A stretch of DNA of 64,000 nt from Chlorops oryzae (GCA_020466095.1 CM035809.1:1796798-1860797); one strand, 5' to 3'. Shown: positions 1 to 12,375, numbered from the stretch's first letter. Translations and numbers: made by a program. The notes: generated by a model from the sequence alone, not told the origin.

Positions 1-1029
1 GCCTATACCATGTCAAAAATGTCCATCACGCCTGTCAAACGCAAGCACTAATCGCACAGAATAATGTACAACATCGTTAGGCAAGCCTAGAATCGGTAGA
101 GATATAATAAAAATCGAGGCAAAAAACAAAGAATAAAATCCCGGATCGAGGAAGAAAAATCTAAAATAAGAAAAACCAAAAGTCTCTAAAGAGATAATCA
201 CAAAAACAAAAAACCAAAAAATTGAATCCGTTCCAGCCAAGCAACCAGTTCAGCGTAGACGTAAGAGGCGATGCCCAGCGGCGACGGCAATTACTATGGA
301 AGAGATTTTCTCTCAACTCCTCGTAAGAGCTCGGGTTCAGTCGATTCGACCATTTCTGATTGATGTCCATATGTCAACAGGTCTCCCCTCGCAGGTTCAA
401 GACAGTTTCAAAAAAAAAAAAATGAAAATAAAATTTAAATTTAAATGCATGAGGAGAAGAAAACAACAACAAAAACAACAACGACGATGATGCTGAGGAT
501 GACGATGAGGATGACGATGACGATGACTACCACATGACACACTTTGGCATGCCAAGTAGGCTTTTGGTGACAGTCAAAGTATTTGACATTTCTCGCTGTA
601 TTTGACATTCATGAATTCATTACGCATTTTGTTGTTGTTGGTGTTGTTGTTTGATGCATGAGTGAAAATTCACTTGGTCATGAATGGTTTCCAAAATCAC
701 GGAATGAATAGAACAAGAGGTGCATTGAAGCTTGTCAGCCGTGGACAGCAACAGAAAGACTTGGAAAAATGACATCCTGTTTTTGTCAAAGATGTGTGAA
801 TGCATTCAATGCCTACGCTTTTTGATGTTAAAACAATTATCTTCTTTAAATTTTGGACATAAGTTGACTTACCCGACCGCTTACAATCATATTCCTTCAT
901 ATTGAAAGGCTTTTACCAAAAAGCCAAATATTTATTTGTTCTTGAAAAAAGTATGGCAGCCCAAATATAAAACAACAGAGTTGCATTTTTTAAGCATCAT
1001 TTAAATAATGTTGACGCCCTTTAAGCTTT
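1..1029. other. Unassigned non-coding DNA with GAT/GAC microsatellite
   Basis: I see no gene here. A degenerate GATGAC-type simple repeat runs from about 485 to 530, after a short A-rich run at 410-425. Short ORFs on both strands have low-complexity translations with no recognisable domain and look like chance ORFs. Confidence 0.6.
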
Positions 1030-1346
1030 GGCCTTCTACACTAAGCAATTGTAGTTGCGCAAGCTCGTATCGAATTCTCTTTTGGAGTTGCTTTCGTGTC
1101 TACATTGGGCCAGCAACTCGAGTTGCGCGATCGTCAAAAACAACCCCGACGCCACATTCACGTTTGAAAGTAAGAAAGAGATGCCATTTGAACGTTTGAA
1201 AGTAAGAAAGAGATGCACAAAGCGTATCGCAACAAATTGCCTGTACGAGCAACTAACGATAGCAATTTTCCCCTTACCTTCCCCGTACCTCGTCTCTCCT
1301 ACAAACTCGCGAGTTGCGCAACTTAAATTGCCTAGTGTAGAAGGCC
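1030..1346. mobile_element. Small inverted-repeat element (MITE-like)
   Basis: The ends are a 38-bp imperfect inverted repeat: GGCCTTCTACACTAAGCAAT at 1030 and its near complement ending in GTGTAGAAGGCC at 1346, both continuing into a GTTGCGCAA core. No coding capacity is visible. Inside, the unit CGTTTGAAAGTAAGAAAGAG (1161 and 1193) occurs twice with a 32-bp period. I found no target-site duplication, so the transposon superfamily is open. Confidence 0.6.
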
Positions 1347-1370
1347 TCATTGTCCTGATAGTATATATAT

Positions 1371-1583
1371 GGTTGGTTGGTTGGTTGGTTAGTGTCGTTG
1401 CCACCAAGGGTGACACTCTAGGTCCTCAAATGGGCCCGTTGTGATACCACGAAAAATGGGAAACAAAGAAGAACAGAAAAAGGAATAATTGACACAGCTT
1501 ACATCCACGCCCGAGCTGGGAGTTGAACCACGAGCCTTTGGCTTCGTAAGTAGGCATCTCAACCAACGATGGCCTCGGAGGCC
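1371..1583 (-). mobile_element. tRNA-derived SINE with (GGTT)n tail
   Basis: Read on the minus strand, the head has a pol III A-box-like TGGTTGAGATGCC and a B-box GTGGTTCAACTCCC, as in a tRNA. The body then holds GTGGTATCACAACGGGCCC and ends in an (AACC)n tail, seen on the + strand as GGTTGGTTGGTT at 1371-1390. The 3' body resembles that of the SINE at 9380-9589, so the two probably share one LINE-derived tail recognised by the same reverse transcriptase. The head does not fold into an intact tRNA that I can verify. Confidence 0.65.
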
Positions 1584-2649
1584 GACCAAAATGTACATAA
1601 AGAACACAGAATTTGTTTTCTTTTATACCTTCTGTCAAATATCCCCCTTCAATGAAAACGAACAATAGCAACACTGAACAGCTGTGGTCATGCGTATTTG
1701 CATTTCGCGCTTAAGTCAACATTCACGGTTTCTATTGTATTTTGAAAATTGAAAAACAATTTTTTGTTTACGCTCCATGGCTCTGTTTGCTTTTCCAACA
1801 TCTTCGATTGGCAAGCCTAGGTTTGGTCTTATGAAGAGTAAGCAAAAAAAAAAAAATTAAAATTTCTCTTATTTGAATTAAACACAATTGACGTTCTGTT
1901 TGTCTATCGGTCAATGACAATTTACAGTCAATCGTGCTTGAAATGAAAGGAGATGCATGAGAGAAATATTGAAGCTTTCAAGGAAAGCTCTTTTGTTTGT
2001 GGAAACCAACAAGTGACTGTGTCTTCATGTCCACGCGTTAATCAATCGCACAGAAATTGATGACTCCACGTCGATACGATCAGACAATGGGAAGCTGAGT
2101 TCATGATCTTTTTTCATCGTTTAAGTCAAGAGGGAAAGTTGTGAGGCTAGTGGTTATCCAAGGATTTCAGAGGAAAGACCACAAGATCACAGGTGGGGTT
2201 TGATTGCTGGATTTTATATCTAAATATTTTTTTCCATTTATTTATTTGGCAGGAAACATTTCACTTCATTCCGTTTAATTATTGAAGAAAATTAATTGTT
2301 TTGCTTCGGGCTACAGAAGTGTTTGGGCATTGTTGGATTATTTTGCGGGCTGGAAAATGTAAAAGAGGTCTAGGAGTGAGAAATAAAGAGAAAGTTTAAA
2401 ATGAATCCAGAACTGTGATATATATATATATTCTTTTTTTAAAGAATTTTTGGAATATAGAATATTTACGCTCATTGTATCCAAGCCAGTTTAAAGCAGG
2501 TGCAAGACTTCAGTCACGCCGCCATAAGAATTAACTTGAAAAATTTTGAAAAATTAAATATTAAGAAGTGTATTTGATTAAGTAAAGCTAACACGAGGAC
2601 TAATAAATTATGATCGAAAATACAAGCTCGTCGTAGTCTTCAACTTGGC
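1584..2649. other. Unassigned AT-rich DNA
   Basis: There are no supportable genes. A short (TA)n run lies near 2420. Nothing else stands out. Confidence 0.5.
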
Positions 2650-2653
2650 TTAA

Positions 2654-3376
2654 GGGGACCTTCTGGTCTAGAGCACGAAAATTTAGGGTATTTTCATGAT
2701 TTTTTTTTGGTATTAAGCCAAATAAAAAACGATTTTCTTAGTATGCAGGCTTATTAAATTCTTTATTGACAAAAAATAAAAAATGCTGTTGTAATTTTTT
2801 TTTTTTTTGGTATTTTAAAAATGGCGTTGAAGTGGACCCTCTTTGAAAAAGTACCTCCATGGTGTGAAAGATTTTGGCAGTTCTGGTAATCGAAAAAAAA
2901 AACAAAAATATGTTATTAATCAGAATGAATGCGGCTATGGTAGGAACTAGAATAAAAAATTTTTTTTTAAATTGACAAAATGGCGCATTTTTTATTTTAA
3001 CCATCAAAAACTCCCCCTTTTTTGACCATTTTTTTGATGAAAAAATATGAAGTTCTTGAAATAAAAATTCGATTCTAGTTCGGGCCATAGCCATTGATGT
3101 TATGAATAACATATAAATATTCCAGACAAATCGGTTCGATGGTTTTTTTGTTTTCCTTCACACCAGGTCAAAAAAAGTAGTTTTGAGATAAACGCGTTCA
3201 AAGTTGCTTTGATCAAGCGCGCTGCCTGCTGTCTCCACCTTCTAAAAAGGCTGTAGCAAAACAAATATTGTCAATATCTTCACGAATCTTTGCCAGCATA
3301 TTCTTAAAAGTCTATTCTTCCGAAATATATAAAAAAAAAGATCAATTTTCAAAAAATTCTAGACCAGAAGGTCCCC
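2654..3376. mobile_element. TTAA-flanked MITE, GGGGACCTTCTGG family, copy 1
   Basis: TTAA lies at both borders (2650-2653 and 3377-3380). The terminal inverted repeat (TIR) starts GGGGACCTTCTGGTCTAGA and its complement closes the element. The 723-bp length, AT-rich non-coding interior and TTAA duplication fit a non-autonomous piggyBac-type element. A second, longer copy in the opposite orientation is at 21367-22804; both contain a GCGCGCTGCCTGCTGTCTCC-like core (about 3218-3240). The GGGG terminus differs from the CCC start usual for piggyBac, so the superfamily is inferred mainly from the target site. Confidence 0.8.
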
Positions 3377-3380
3377 TTAA

Positions 3381-4236
3381 GAACTTCGAAATATTAAATT
3401 GTGGAATATTCTTTTATTCTTCATGCCAGCTTAACTCAACCAAATACTTTTGCTATATTTGAGTTTATAAAAAGTTTTCATATAAATTTAATAAAGTCGA
3501 TCTAAGCTCTCCTGAAGACTACCATTTGAAAGTTTATACCTTCAAAAAGTTTAAAATACCCTGCAGTAATGGACCGGTCAATTTCCTAAGAAGGGCTGGC
3601 CTTTGACCGGTCCAAATTCTACAGGTGTGTATTATGGCGGTTTTCTCCGTCAAATTCGGCTAGCCGGTGGTCGGGTTGTTTTAAGGGTAGCCTGTCAATG
3701 ACACTTTTAACTTTGAAAATTTTTGAATCCTTAACAAAAAGAAGGAAATGCCTTCAATTTTAAATGGTCCTCCCTCTACACACTTTTCCCTCGTAAACGT
3801 TACCAAAATTCATATCTATTTATTTTCTTATACTTTTTTTCGTATACTCCTTCTATTTGCTTCTATAAAATTGGTCTAAGAACAACAAAAACAAACAACC
3901 CAATAACCAAAACAACAAGTTCGAACGAACAGAGACAGGAAACACAAATCGAATTGAAATGAGAGTTTTCCCGAAAACTCGTTTAAAAAACTCAGGCACG
4001 ATCGGATCTTAAGTTCGGGATTTAGTTTCTTTTTCGTCGTACATTTTTACTGTTATTTCTTGGGACTGCATCAAAACGGGTTCTTTGACTCTTTCTGGAA
4101 AAGTCTCTGCTGCTTTACGATAATGTTTACGTTAAGTCAACAGCTGAGAGCGAAGCCGAGTCAAGACGGCACTTGCTTGCCTAGCGTGATTTGTTTACGC
4201 GAACTCAGCACGATTTTGTTAGCTCCGGGGAAGTAG
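3381..4236. other. Unassigned DNA with a small inverted repeat
   Basis: A short palindromic pair GACCGGTCAA / TTGACCGGTC lies at about 3571-3617. It is too short and unflanked to call an element. Otherwise there is nothing supportable. Confidence 0.45.
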
Positions 4237-4511
4237 CAAGTGCAAGAAAGAAAGAGAGAGAGAGGAGCGACAGAGAGATAGGGAGAGAGAGTGGGGAAGA
4301 GGATCGATCTTAACTTGTTGTTGTTGGTGTTGTGTTTGTTGCCGTTTGTTGCGATAAAGAAGGAAAGTCGCATATCAAGGTGGTTCGTCAAGATTTCCAA
4401 CCAACTCGAAACTGCGCAGTACGGGAAACCCGTTCCAGTTCCAAAGGGGGCCATGAATGAATGTCGGAGATAAGAAAGAGAGAGCGATATACGAAGAGAA
4501 AGAAACAAAGC

Positions 4512-4547
<36 letters not shown>

Positions 4548-4612
4548 AAATGTTAGCAGATCGAGAGAGCGAGAGATAGAGAGAGAGAGCGAGAAAGAGA
4601 GAGAGCAGAAAT
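4237..4612. repeat. (GA)n microsatellite block
   Basis: GA-rich tracts occur at 4245-4300 and, as an almost perfect (GA)n run, at 4514-4547, with a degenerate continuation to 4612. In flies such tracts can bind GAGA factor and often sit near promoters or Polycomb elements; that role is inference only. Both strands carry long low-complexity ORFs (Arg/Glu or Leu/Ser runs) that are artefacts of the repeat. Confidence 0.85.
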
Positions 4613-6309
4613 TTACAACAGCTGCCGTTATGCGTGCTCACACTTGCCACCTTCTCGTTTTCCTGTTTTCCACTTCTTTTTTGATGCATACGCGTTTGAA
4701 TGAGAGACCGCTCACTCGAGCGTAAATGAGTTGAATTGATTGCGCATGCGCAACTATTCTATGGCATAACTGATGTACAGCGGCGTATACAAACGTGTAA
4801 TTGTTGCACGATAGGAGTGAAAAGCATTAAGATACTTTCCATCCTCCAACCAATGCATAATCGCTATTGCCTTTGGTCTTTTTTCGGGGTCTCTGTGGCG
4901 CTGGAGGTGTAGGTACTTTGAATTATTGCCCAAAAACCGCAATTTCGGTTTCACTTCACAAAACCATCGGGCTCTGTGTGTGGAGTGCAGGTTCAATTCG
5001 GCTTAGTTCACTGTGGCATTTGGCATTTGGCGTAGGCCCAATCAATGTTTTTAGGCCTGCCAATTGGGACAGCATCGTTCGACTTTCGGTTTCACTGCTT
5101 GTGTCGCAATTTAATAATTAAATTTCATTTCACTTCACTTCATTTCGAGTTGTATTCGAGTTTTCAGTTTTCTCTTCTTCGAACATTTTCTGATTTAATG
5201 ATTTCTTTTGTTCAGCACTGAAAGTACTTCGTTTTATTTTTTTTTTATTATTTTAAGTATCGCTCTTTTATTCAGTTTCTTTTGCTTTTTGATCTCGCTC
5301 AAGTGGTTTGAGTTTCTTGAATGTTTCAGCGTCTTTTGTGACGTCGCTGGCAGCTTCATAATAGCAGGCGGTATGACGCAATTTAATAGAAAATTACGTG
5401 ATAAATCGATTTGAAGTTGAATATTGTTTATTTTGTTTGTTCTATTGATGGTTGCAAACTTTTAGGATTTACATAAAGACGAGAGGCTAGTGCCTTGCCA
5501 TACGCATAACTCCTTAATAGTTCAGCTTCCAGATTTGCTTTCTACCCTTTCATTTTGTGGATAGACTGGACTGAGAATTTCGCGAAAATAACATATACAT
5601 ACATACATCCAAGTTCGTCATCGTTATTCATCATTGCCATCGTTAAGAAACAATTAAGAAAGCTAACGCGAGTCCATTATTATTCTGATATCCCGAACTT
5701 CGGGCAAGGTTTTCATTTCTGGGCGTGGCAGTGGTCAAATCAGTCCTATTTGTTTCAGCGGCCCAGCGGCCAAAATGCTGCTTACAGAAGCAATGAACCG
5801 CAACACACTTCGGCGGTAGTGCACACGACCTCATATACAACCCCACTATACTTTTGTTCGAGCGCGGACGTTTTGTTGAGTGAACGCCTACCACCACAAC
5901 ACAAAGTAATCGGGCTTGTATGGTGTTTATCTCGAACGCTGCCCACAATCTCGTATACTTTGTAAGCTGTTAGGAGTCAGGTCACCTGCAATTTCGTATT
6001 CTGTGTAGGCGGTAGACGCAGTTGACCGCTGACAGCATATATGATAAGTCCTGAAAAATGTTTTCCATAGTGAAAACATTCGAATATTCGCTCTAACACA
6101 TCCACTTCAACATCCGGATTCACATCTAAATGTTAGCATCATGAAATCCTAAAAACCTATATCCACAGCCGGATCCAGTTTTTCCACCACTCTGGACAAA
6201 ACGAGTAAGTATTCGCTTCCCCTATGATAGCACTAATGGGACACTGCCGTCTCTCACAGTGCCGCTCTGGGCATTTGCCCGACTTGACATCCCTCTAAAT
6301 CAGGGCCCG
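4613..6309. other. Unassigned DNA
   Basis: No gene is supported. A 136-codon ORF on the + strand (5555-5965) has no recognisable motif, no coding-like composition and no splice context, so I treat it as chance or repeat-derived. A short ACATACATAC run lies near 5594. Confidence 0.45.
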
Positions 6310-6317
6310 CCTATAGG

Positions 6318-6469
6318 CAGGGGTGTATTGGGCCCATGGGCAACCGGGAAAAAGCCCGGTGGGCCCCCAGCTCGCTGTGCTTTTTAGCTGTTACGTTTTT
6401 TTCTTTTTAGGTAACGTAGCCCCTATTTTCAAACGCCCGGTGGGCCCCTTGACCCCAAGTCCACCCCTA
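6318..6469. mobile_element. hAT-type MITE (CAGGGG family), copy A
   Basis: This 152-bp element is bounded by the perfect 8-bp duplication CCTATAGG (6310-6317 and 6470-6477). Termini are CAGGGGTG and its near complement CACCCCTA. The interior shares the TTGCCCGG / GGGCCCACCGGGC core and the 'aggtaacg' motif with the copies at 6582 and 41177. An 8-bp duplication and CAGGGGCGGA-type ends are typical of hAT superfamily MITEs. No coding. Confidence 0.85.
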
Positions 6470-6581
6470 CCTATAGGCATATTTTTACGACATTTTTAGA
6501 TATCCACTTTTTTAAAAAAGACTTTGAAAAACTTTTCCCACAGTAGGCGACGATGTGTCTAGAAGCCAAAAGTGTTGTAAC

Positions 6582-6740
6582 CAGGGGCGGACTGGAGGTC
6601 AAAGGGCCCACCGGGCGTTACCTAAGAAGAAAAAAATGGTTTAAACAAATTCCTTACTCCATGAGTATTGATCCCAGATACAGTTCACTGGGGGCCCATT
6701 GGGCATTTGCCCGGTTGCCCGTAGGCCCAGTCCGCCCCTG
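6582..6740. mobile_element. hAT-type MITE (CAGGGG family), copy B
   Basis: This 159-bp element starts CAGGGGCGGACTGG and ends with the complement CAGTCCGCCCCTG. Flanks are GTTGTAAC (6574-6581) and GTTGTGAC (6741-6748), an 8-bp duplication with one mismatch. It lies about 105 bp from copy A. Confidence 0.9.
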
Positions 6741-6748
6741 GTTGTGAC

Positions 6749-9366
6749 AAACTAATACTTAAGACGACAATCCCGTCTGAAGCAGAAAAATAAACGTTCC
6801 TTTGAATTTCGGATTGATTCGTATTGCTCATTCCTACGGAAGCTTTTCCGTCAATAAGAAGAAAGCTAGAAGAAGTTAGTAAAATTTGTTTAAGTTTTGA
6901 GAAAATGCTAAATTTTTGTTATCTTCCGTTAAAGATTGTTATTTTCGATACTATACGAGCTCAAGGCCTAAAAGATTACTTACAGTAGGTTGAGGCTACT
7001 TATGAATCATAGTTGTTCCTAAAGTGATCAATAGTTTGGAATCGATTGTCCTTACCCACAGACACGTTAGTCTGTACGTGTACACAAGACATGCTTCGCA
7101 GCTTCGTGGTCTGACTTCCAAGACTTACAGAGATCACTTTCCACAATCATCTGCTTCAGGTAATAATAATGTGTAAATTGAAGAAAAATCCTTTTTGTGA
7201 AATGTACATAACAAAACCCAATGACTTTCATCATTTCAATGAATCTTTTTCTTGCATTTGAATAACCTTATTACTTTTAATGAATATTTTGATGAAAATT
7301 CGTTTTCCAAGAAGACTTTCGAGGCAATTAACCTTAAATAAGCTTTCCACAAAATCAAGAGGGATTTTTATACAGCACGGAAGAACTTTTCACAGACTGT
7401 TGAGGCTGTCGGAAATTCAAAGAAGGGCAATTCAATAAATAAGTCCATAACTAACACCACCAAAGAAATAAGTATCCCTTGGTCTCTCTTCTAATGTTAA
7501 AAATTGCACCTCCGGACAAAATTGGGCCATAAATATTGAAAGGAAGAAAAACAATTTTTTTTCTTTCCGAGTAAATGGCTGCTTCCGGTTTCGAAGAACA
7601 AGGCACAGTAAGGCTCATATAAATTTTTAGAAGCTGCTGAAAATATGCAATTTCCGCGAATTTCCAAAATTTCCGGAAGAAAGCGAAACTGATTTTGGGA
7701 AAGTTTGCCAAACGTGCGTGGAATTCGTGAATCGCTGCAGCGCTCCCGCGAGAGGAAGAAGAAAAAAAAAAGCAGCCAAACTAACCGCTAATAAACCGTA
7801 ATGGAAAACGAATTCCTTGAGAAAATTTATGTCTTTAAGGACAAGCGGTAAAAATGACTTTCGCTTCAGGAATTCCATACTACGTCATCGTAATTATCGT
7901 TCTCGTAATAAGCATAATTATCATGAATGTTCGCAAATAATGACGGAGTAGAGAAGTCAAAAGCCGGCGTTTGGGACTTCCGACTTTTGAACGCATGTAA
8001 GGGAAGTTCTACAACTCCACTTAACACGCCTCCCGTGATGTGATCTGATGTGGTTGATGTAAATAATTGTTCTTTCGGAAATCGTGAAGGGTTGGTTTTT
8101 CACGATGGAAATATTTTCCCCCAAATGTGTCTTTTCATTTTTCTTCTCTTCCGCTTTCCAAGAGCTGAACGCTGAGCGCTGAACATTTGCGGCGGTTATG
8201 ACTTCAAGTTTTCTGCGATGCATTACTTTCGATAAGAATTGACGCCGCAACGTCACGAAAATAATGAACTCCTTCCTTTTATCTTCTTCGGGAAATCGTG
8301 AAAATCGTGAAAATTGTGAAAATTGTAGAAATCGTGAAAATCAACTGCGCAAAATGTTCAGATACCGAACGGAGAAAATGAGGGTTGCTCGCTGGCTTGC
8401 CTGACTGTCCTCGATGTCGTTGTGGCTGTCGGGGTGTCGTTTGTTGGTGGGCCCGTTTTTTATGCGAAGGACTTACTGATTTGGAAAAACTGTTCGCTGA
8501 GGTTTTTCTCGTTTTAAATTTCAATTTCTTCAAGAAATAATTTAAGAAGACGAAGGTTGCGTCGTCAGGATTAAGCTATGCAAAAATGTTGAGTAATAAA
8601 GTCCTCAGGTGCGGAATGTTTGAATTTAATTATTAATTTTTATTACCTCGACGAAAGGGATGCGATGAAGCCTTTTGGAGATCTTTTCAATCTTAAATCT
8701 TCTTTGGTGTTTATTTTGTTCGAAACATTTGAGCATGTGAAGAGATTACGCCTTGGATTTGAAGCTTCCAAGAACTTAAATTCGTTCGTAGAAAATGATA
8801 ATTCCAATTCTTGAACTCTTAATTTGTGTGCCATACCACTGAATTGAAGGGTCGTGTTTGCGTAAATAACTGGAAGAGAAAGTAAGCGTGTTTTGGTGGA
8901 CTTCAATTATGATCGAGTACAAGTCCAAGATTGAATAGGACGATAAGACCTTTAAGCCAGTCTCCAAGCTTTACAGAATGAATCTAAACAATAAAGGTTT
9001 AGATGATATATTTCTTTCATTGTGATGAATTCAAAATGTAGGTATGATTCCGAAGAAAAGTATCGGCAACTAAGAAATTCAAACTTTATTTCTCTAGACT
9101 AGTTTGTTGACTACTCATTTGTTTAGTACCCTTTTCCACCTCATGAAATTTCTCATCTTTTTCATTAAGTGATTTTGACGGTGAAGATCCCAATAGTTAC
9201 ACCAGGGATCATATTCATCATAAAGTTTTTGAATGCTTACACTTTCAAATGGTAATCTTTATGATAGTTTAAACCAGGTCAGGGTCAGATTGTAGAGGTA
9301 CTCACATTTTAGAGGCCTGGCACACTTGTAACCAAATAAATAAATTATTAATTGAATTGTATAATT
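6749..9366. other. Unassigned DNA with a short tandem repeat
   Basis: No gene is supported. At 8290-8345 the unit GAAAATCGT is repeated in tandem with drift (GTGAAAATCGTGAAAATTGT). The remainder is unremarkable AT-rich DNA. Confidence 0.45.
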
Positions 9367-9379
9367 TTCAATAGTAGGA

Positions 9380-9589
9380 GTGGCTCTGGGATAGCGTAGG
9401 GGATGCGTGCTATGCTTTTGATCGCAGGGTCCGAGGTTTGGTTCCCGGCACAGGCGAAACGGAGTGTAATGTTCCAAGCCTAGCATTGGTTTTTCAAAAA
9501 ACCACATAATACAAACACAAAAAACCTCCTTGGTATCACAATGGTCCGATGGGTTGAAGTGGCAGCCATTTCAACCTACCTACCCTACC
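9380..9589 (+). mobile_element. tRNA-derived SINE with target-site duplication
   Basis: The head carries an A-box-like ATAGCGTAGGGGATGCG (from about 9391) and a B-box GAGGTTTGGTTCCC (about 9433-9446). The 3' body GGTATCACAATGGTCCGAT matches the tail of the SINE at 1371-1583. It is bounded by a 13-bp target-site duplication with one mismatch, TTCAATAGTAGGA (9367-9379) and TTCAATAGCAGGA (9590-9602), as expected for LINE-mediated insertion. The tail ends CTACCTACCCTACC rather than poly-A. Confidence 0.85.
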
Positions 9590-9811
9590 TTCAATAGCAG
9601 GAATATAGAATTTAAATGATACCTCAAGGAAAATAATTTTTTGTAATTTTAGGAAAAGGGACGCCCAATTAACAGCCGACCTAGGGACCCCAAAAAACGG
9701 CCCTGAACCCAGTCAATGACTGCTGTCAGGTATTCTCAGTAAAAAAAAGCGGGAACTCTCCAAGCATTTAAAGAACAAAAGGATATTAAACTTGTATGAA
9801 ATATATCAATA

Positions 9812-10067
9812 ACACTGGTTGGCAAAAAAAAAAAAAGTTCAGTTAGCAAGAACCCCGTTAAGTGATCTTGGTTAATTTTGATGTGCTGAATCCAAAACTG
9901 TTTTCAGAAAAAATTTTTTTAAAAAATAGTAATTTTTACGTGAAAACATCTCAAAAACTGGACGTGATGCAAAAAATCTGAAAACAGTTTTGGATTCAGC
10001 ACATCAAAATTAACTAAGATCACCTAACGGGGTTGTTGTTCACTGATTTTTTTTTGCCGACCGATGT
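9812..10067. mobile_element. Palindromic MITE
   Basis: Two long inverted arms face each other: AACCCCGTTAAGTGATCTTG (from 9850) and its complement near 9985-10035, extending through a GATGTGCTGAATCCAAAACTG core. The outer ends are ACACTGGTTGGCAAAAA and its near complement TTTTTGCCGACCGATGT. The whole is about 256 bp and could fold almost end to end. A TA lies next to each end, suggesting Tc1/mariner, but the ends are offset by one base, so that assignment is weak. Confidence 0.7.
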
Positions 10068-10083
10068 AGTTTATTAATAGAGT

Positions 10084-10273
10084 GGTTCCCCGAGAAACGG
10101 TCTCAGCCCTGACAGCCATTCTGAGCATAAACTGCGTAATTTCAGTGCTTAATTATTGTCAAACGTTTTCAAAGTTTTAAATCCTTGAGAATCACGTTTT
10201 TTTTTAAAAATTATTATGAGCTAAAACCTTAAAATTGAGTGTCACGGGTGGGACCGTATTAATGGAATTTTCG
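10084..10273. mobile_element. MITE copy shared with 55506-55696
   Basis: This about 190-bp stretch is alignable by eye with 55506-55696. Both contain CAGCCATTCTGAGCA, ATCCTTGAGAAT, TTATTATGAGCT and GTCACGGGTGGGACCGTATT. The termini are more decayed than in the second copy. No coding capacity. Confidence 0.75.
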
Positions 10274-10298
10274 AAACAATAAATTAAAATTAACATTT

Positions 10299-10535
10299 GG
10301 ACCGTTTACTTTGAAAGTTGTGTCACTCCACTTTTCTATTTCAAGACATTAAGTGGTGCATGTCCATTACCCAGGACCCGCCACCACCCAGCAAAACTGC
10401 GAAGTCCTTTAGAATGGGTGAACTTAATACGAATCCAAAAATTAAATTAACCCAGGGTCTTCAATTTTCGCTCAAAGTCGCTCTGAACCGGAAAATAGAA
10501 AAATGAAGTTACACCACTTTCAAAGTAAACGGTCC
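10299..10535. mobile_element. MITE with ATTT duplication
   Basis: This 237-bp element has long TIRs: GGACCGTTTACTTTGAAAGT and its complement ACTTTCAAAGTAAACGGTCC, continuing about 45 bp inward to TTTTCTATTT. ATTT flanks both ends (10295-10298 and 10536-10539). The interior ORF (10318-10506) is a chance ORF. A 4-bp duplication does not identify a superfamily with confidence. Confidence 0.8.
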
Positions 10536-10539
10536 ATTT

Positions 10540-12375
10540 GATTCGAAGAAACCAAAACATTTTTCATTTATTGACGACAAGGTAACCTGTGGAAGATTTT
10601 CAGAAACATTCCACTGAACTTTAATGTGAGGAAATGTTCCTTTTCGAATCTTAAAATCTTTTTACAGAATGAAAGACAGGCATATTGACCTCTTCAGCTT
10701 TGCATTATCTCCTTCGGAATTTAATAAAATTTGTTTTGCAGAGCTTTAAGATGTCCCTGAAAACTTTCGTCATTTTCAACTGCTGCCATAATTAAAACAA
10801 ACAATGGAACATTAACCGGGAAGACAGAAAATAAACACAAGATACGATATCAAATAATCGAAGCGAATTAACTGAATCACCCTAACAAATACAAGCAGAC
10901 ACACGTTGAAGCATTTTCGAAAGCTGCAAAGTCCATCAGAGAAGCTCATTGTAATGAGCTCTTTTCTTCTAATTATTTCGGCTAATAAGGAAGTAAGAAG
11001 AAGCAGAACCAACGACAGGAAAAAGGAAAATTGGATATTTTCTCGCAATATTCGTTTCGAAATGAATCCAGCCATCAATGTCGAGCGAATTTCCATGTAG
11101 TTTTATCTTATCTTAAGCCAGAAGGAAAAAAAACTTCAATAAAACTGAAACGACAGAAAATGATGAAAAAAGGACGTTGGGGCGGCCAAGGGAGTCGGAA
11201 CTCGATATGTTTCTAGGTTGGTATACGCTGAAGTTTTGTGTGGAGTTTTCCTTCGTTTTCGCATTCCGATTTCTGGGTTGACGACGACGCACATTTGGAG
11301 TTGGGGTTGCTTCAGCGCAGGCGCTAGTTGGGAACGAGTCGAGACTGAAGTTGGGCAAAAAAAAAAGCAAACGTTTTTGTATTGTATTCTTCGTTTTTTT
11401 GTTTTTTTTTCGTCTGCAAAAAGGAGTACATAAAGCTCGCGCCGCTTTTTGGAGAATATTTTGTTGGGAAAATAGGTCATTGTGTTATGTACTCGATTTT
11501 CTGCATATAGCACGAAGATATACATATGTGGTTCAGTATAGAACAGCTTGATGGTATTTTCTATATATACTCCGCGGTATATAAGCGCCTGAGGAGTTAC
11601 TGAATGTCCTAGTTTTAATTTATTTTCCTGTTCTCTTCTTGTTTTTTTTCCTGAAGCTGTAAGTTAAATGAAAGTCAAACGCTCTTTTGGGACTTCGGAG
11701 ATTTCGTTTTGACACGTTAGGGGCGTATATATATGTTTATGTATGGGTTTCTATATACGTGTATATAATATGCAAAAGTCGCTTGAGGTGAACAATTCAC
11801 ATACAATTACATGGGACACAAAACCACACAGACATGCCTGGAGTTCTTGATGGCAACGCGCTATTCCAAGTTAAGGCACGTTCCGGATTATGTATGGCCT
11901 GCGGAGTTCAACATGAAAAGAAGTAAGAAATGGGAAAGCTCAAGGAACAGCTGAAGAAAATGAAAAGAGGGTCGAAAGCAGTCGGCAGAACATGCCTACA
12001 TGAAAGCATATTAGGGTAGTTTGCTGAAATTTTTCGTTGCGGAAAATACTTTATTTGAATTTTTAGCAGCGTCAGGCGAACAAAATAAATCGCTTTTGGC
12101 CTACTTCTTCATTTTTTTGGGCCGCTGCGAATGGGAAACTAAAGTAAGGGCTTTTCCTTTTTTGTATTGCGCTGGCACAATGGGCTTTAAATGAGGATTC
12201 ATGTTAACGCTTCAAGGAGTGCCTTTATTCGAGGCCATTAAAGGCTTTAAGAAAACTAGGGAATATGCACGATTTGGACAAAAAAAAAACAAAAAACCAA
12301 ATACAAATACGTAGAACAAACGAATCTTTATTGATCGGAAAATAATAGCAATTAATATTAAACATTTGCATAAAT
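10540..12375. other. Unassigned DNA
   Basis: No supportable gene or element. Overlapping short ORFs at 10812-11551 occur on both strands and lack domains. AT-rich (TATATA) tracts lie at 11545-11580 and 11725-11770. Confidence 0.45.

Noticed and set aside
4161..4689. Ser/Leu-rich ORFs on the minus strand
   Set aside because: They are the translation of the (GA)n/(CT)n microsatellite.
5555..5965. 136-codon ORF on the + strand
   Set aside because: No motif, no splice context, no coding-like composition; the opposite strand has a 101-codon ORF over the same bases.
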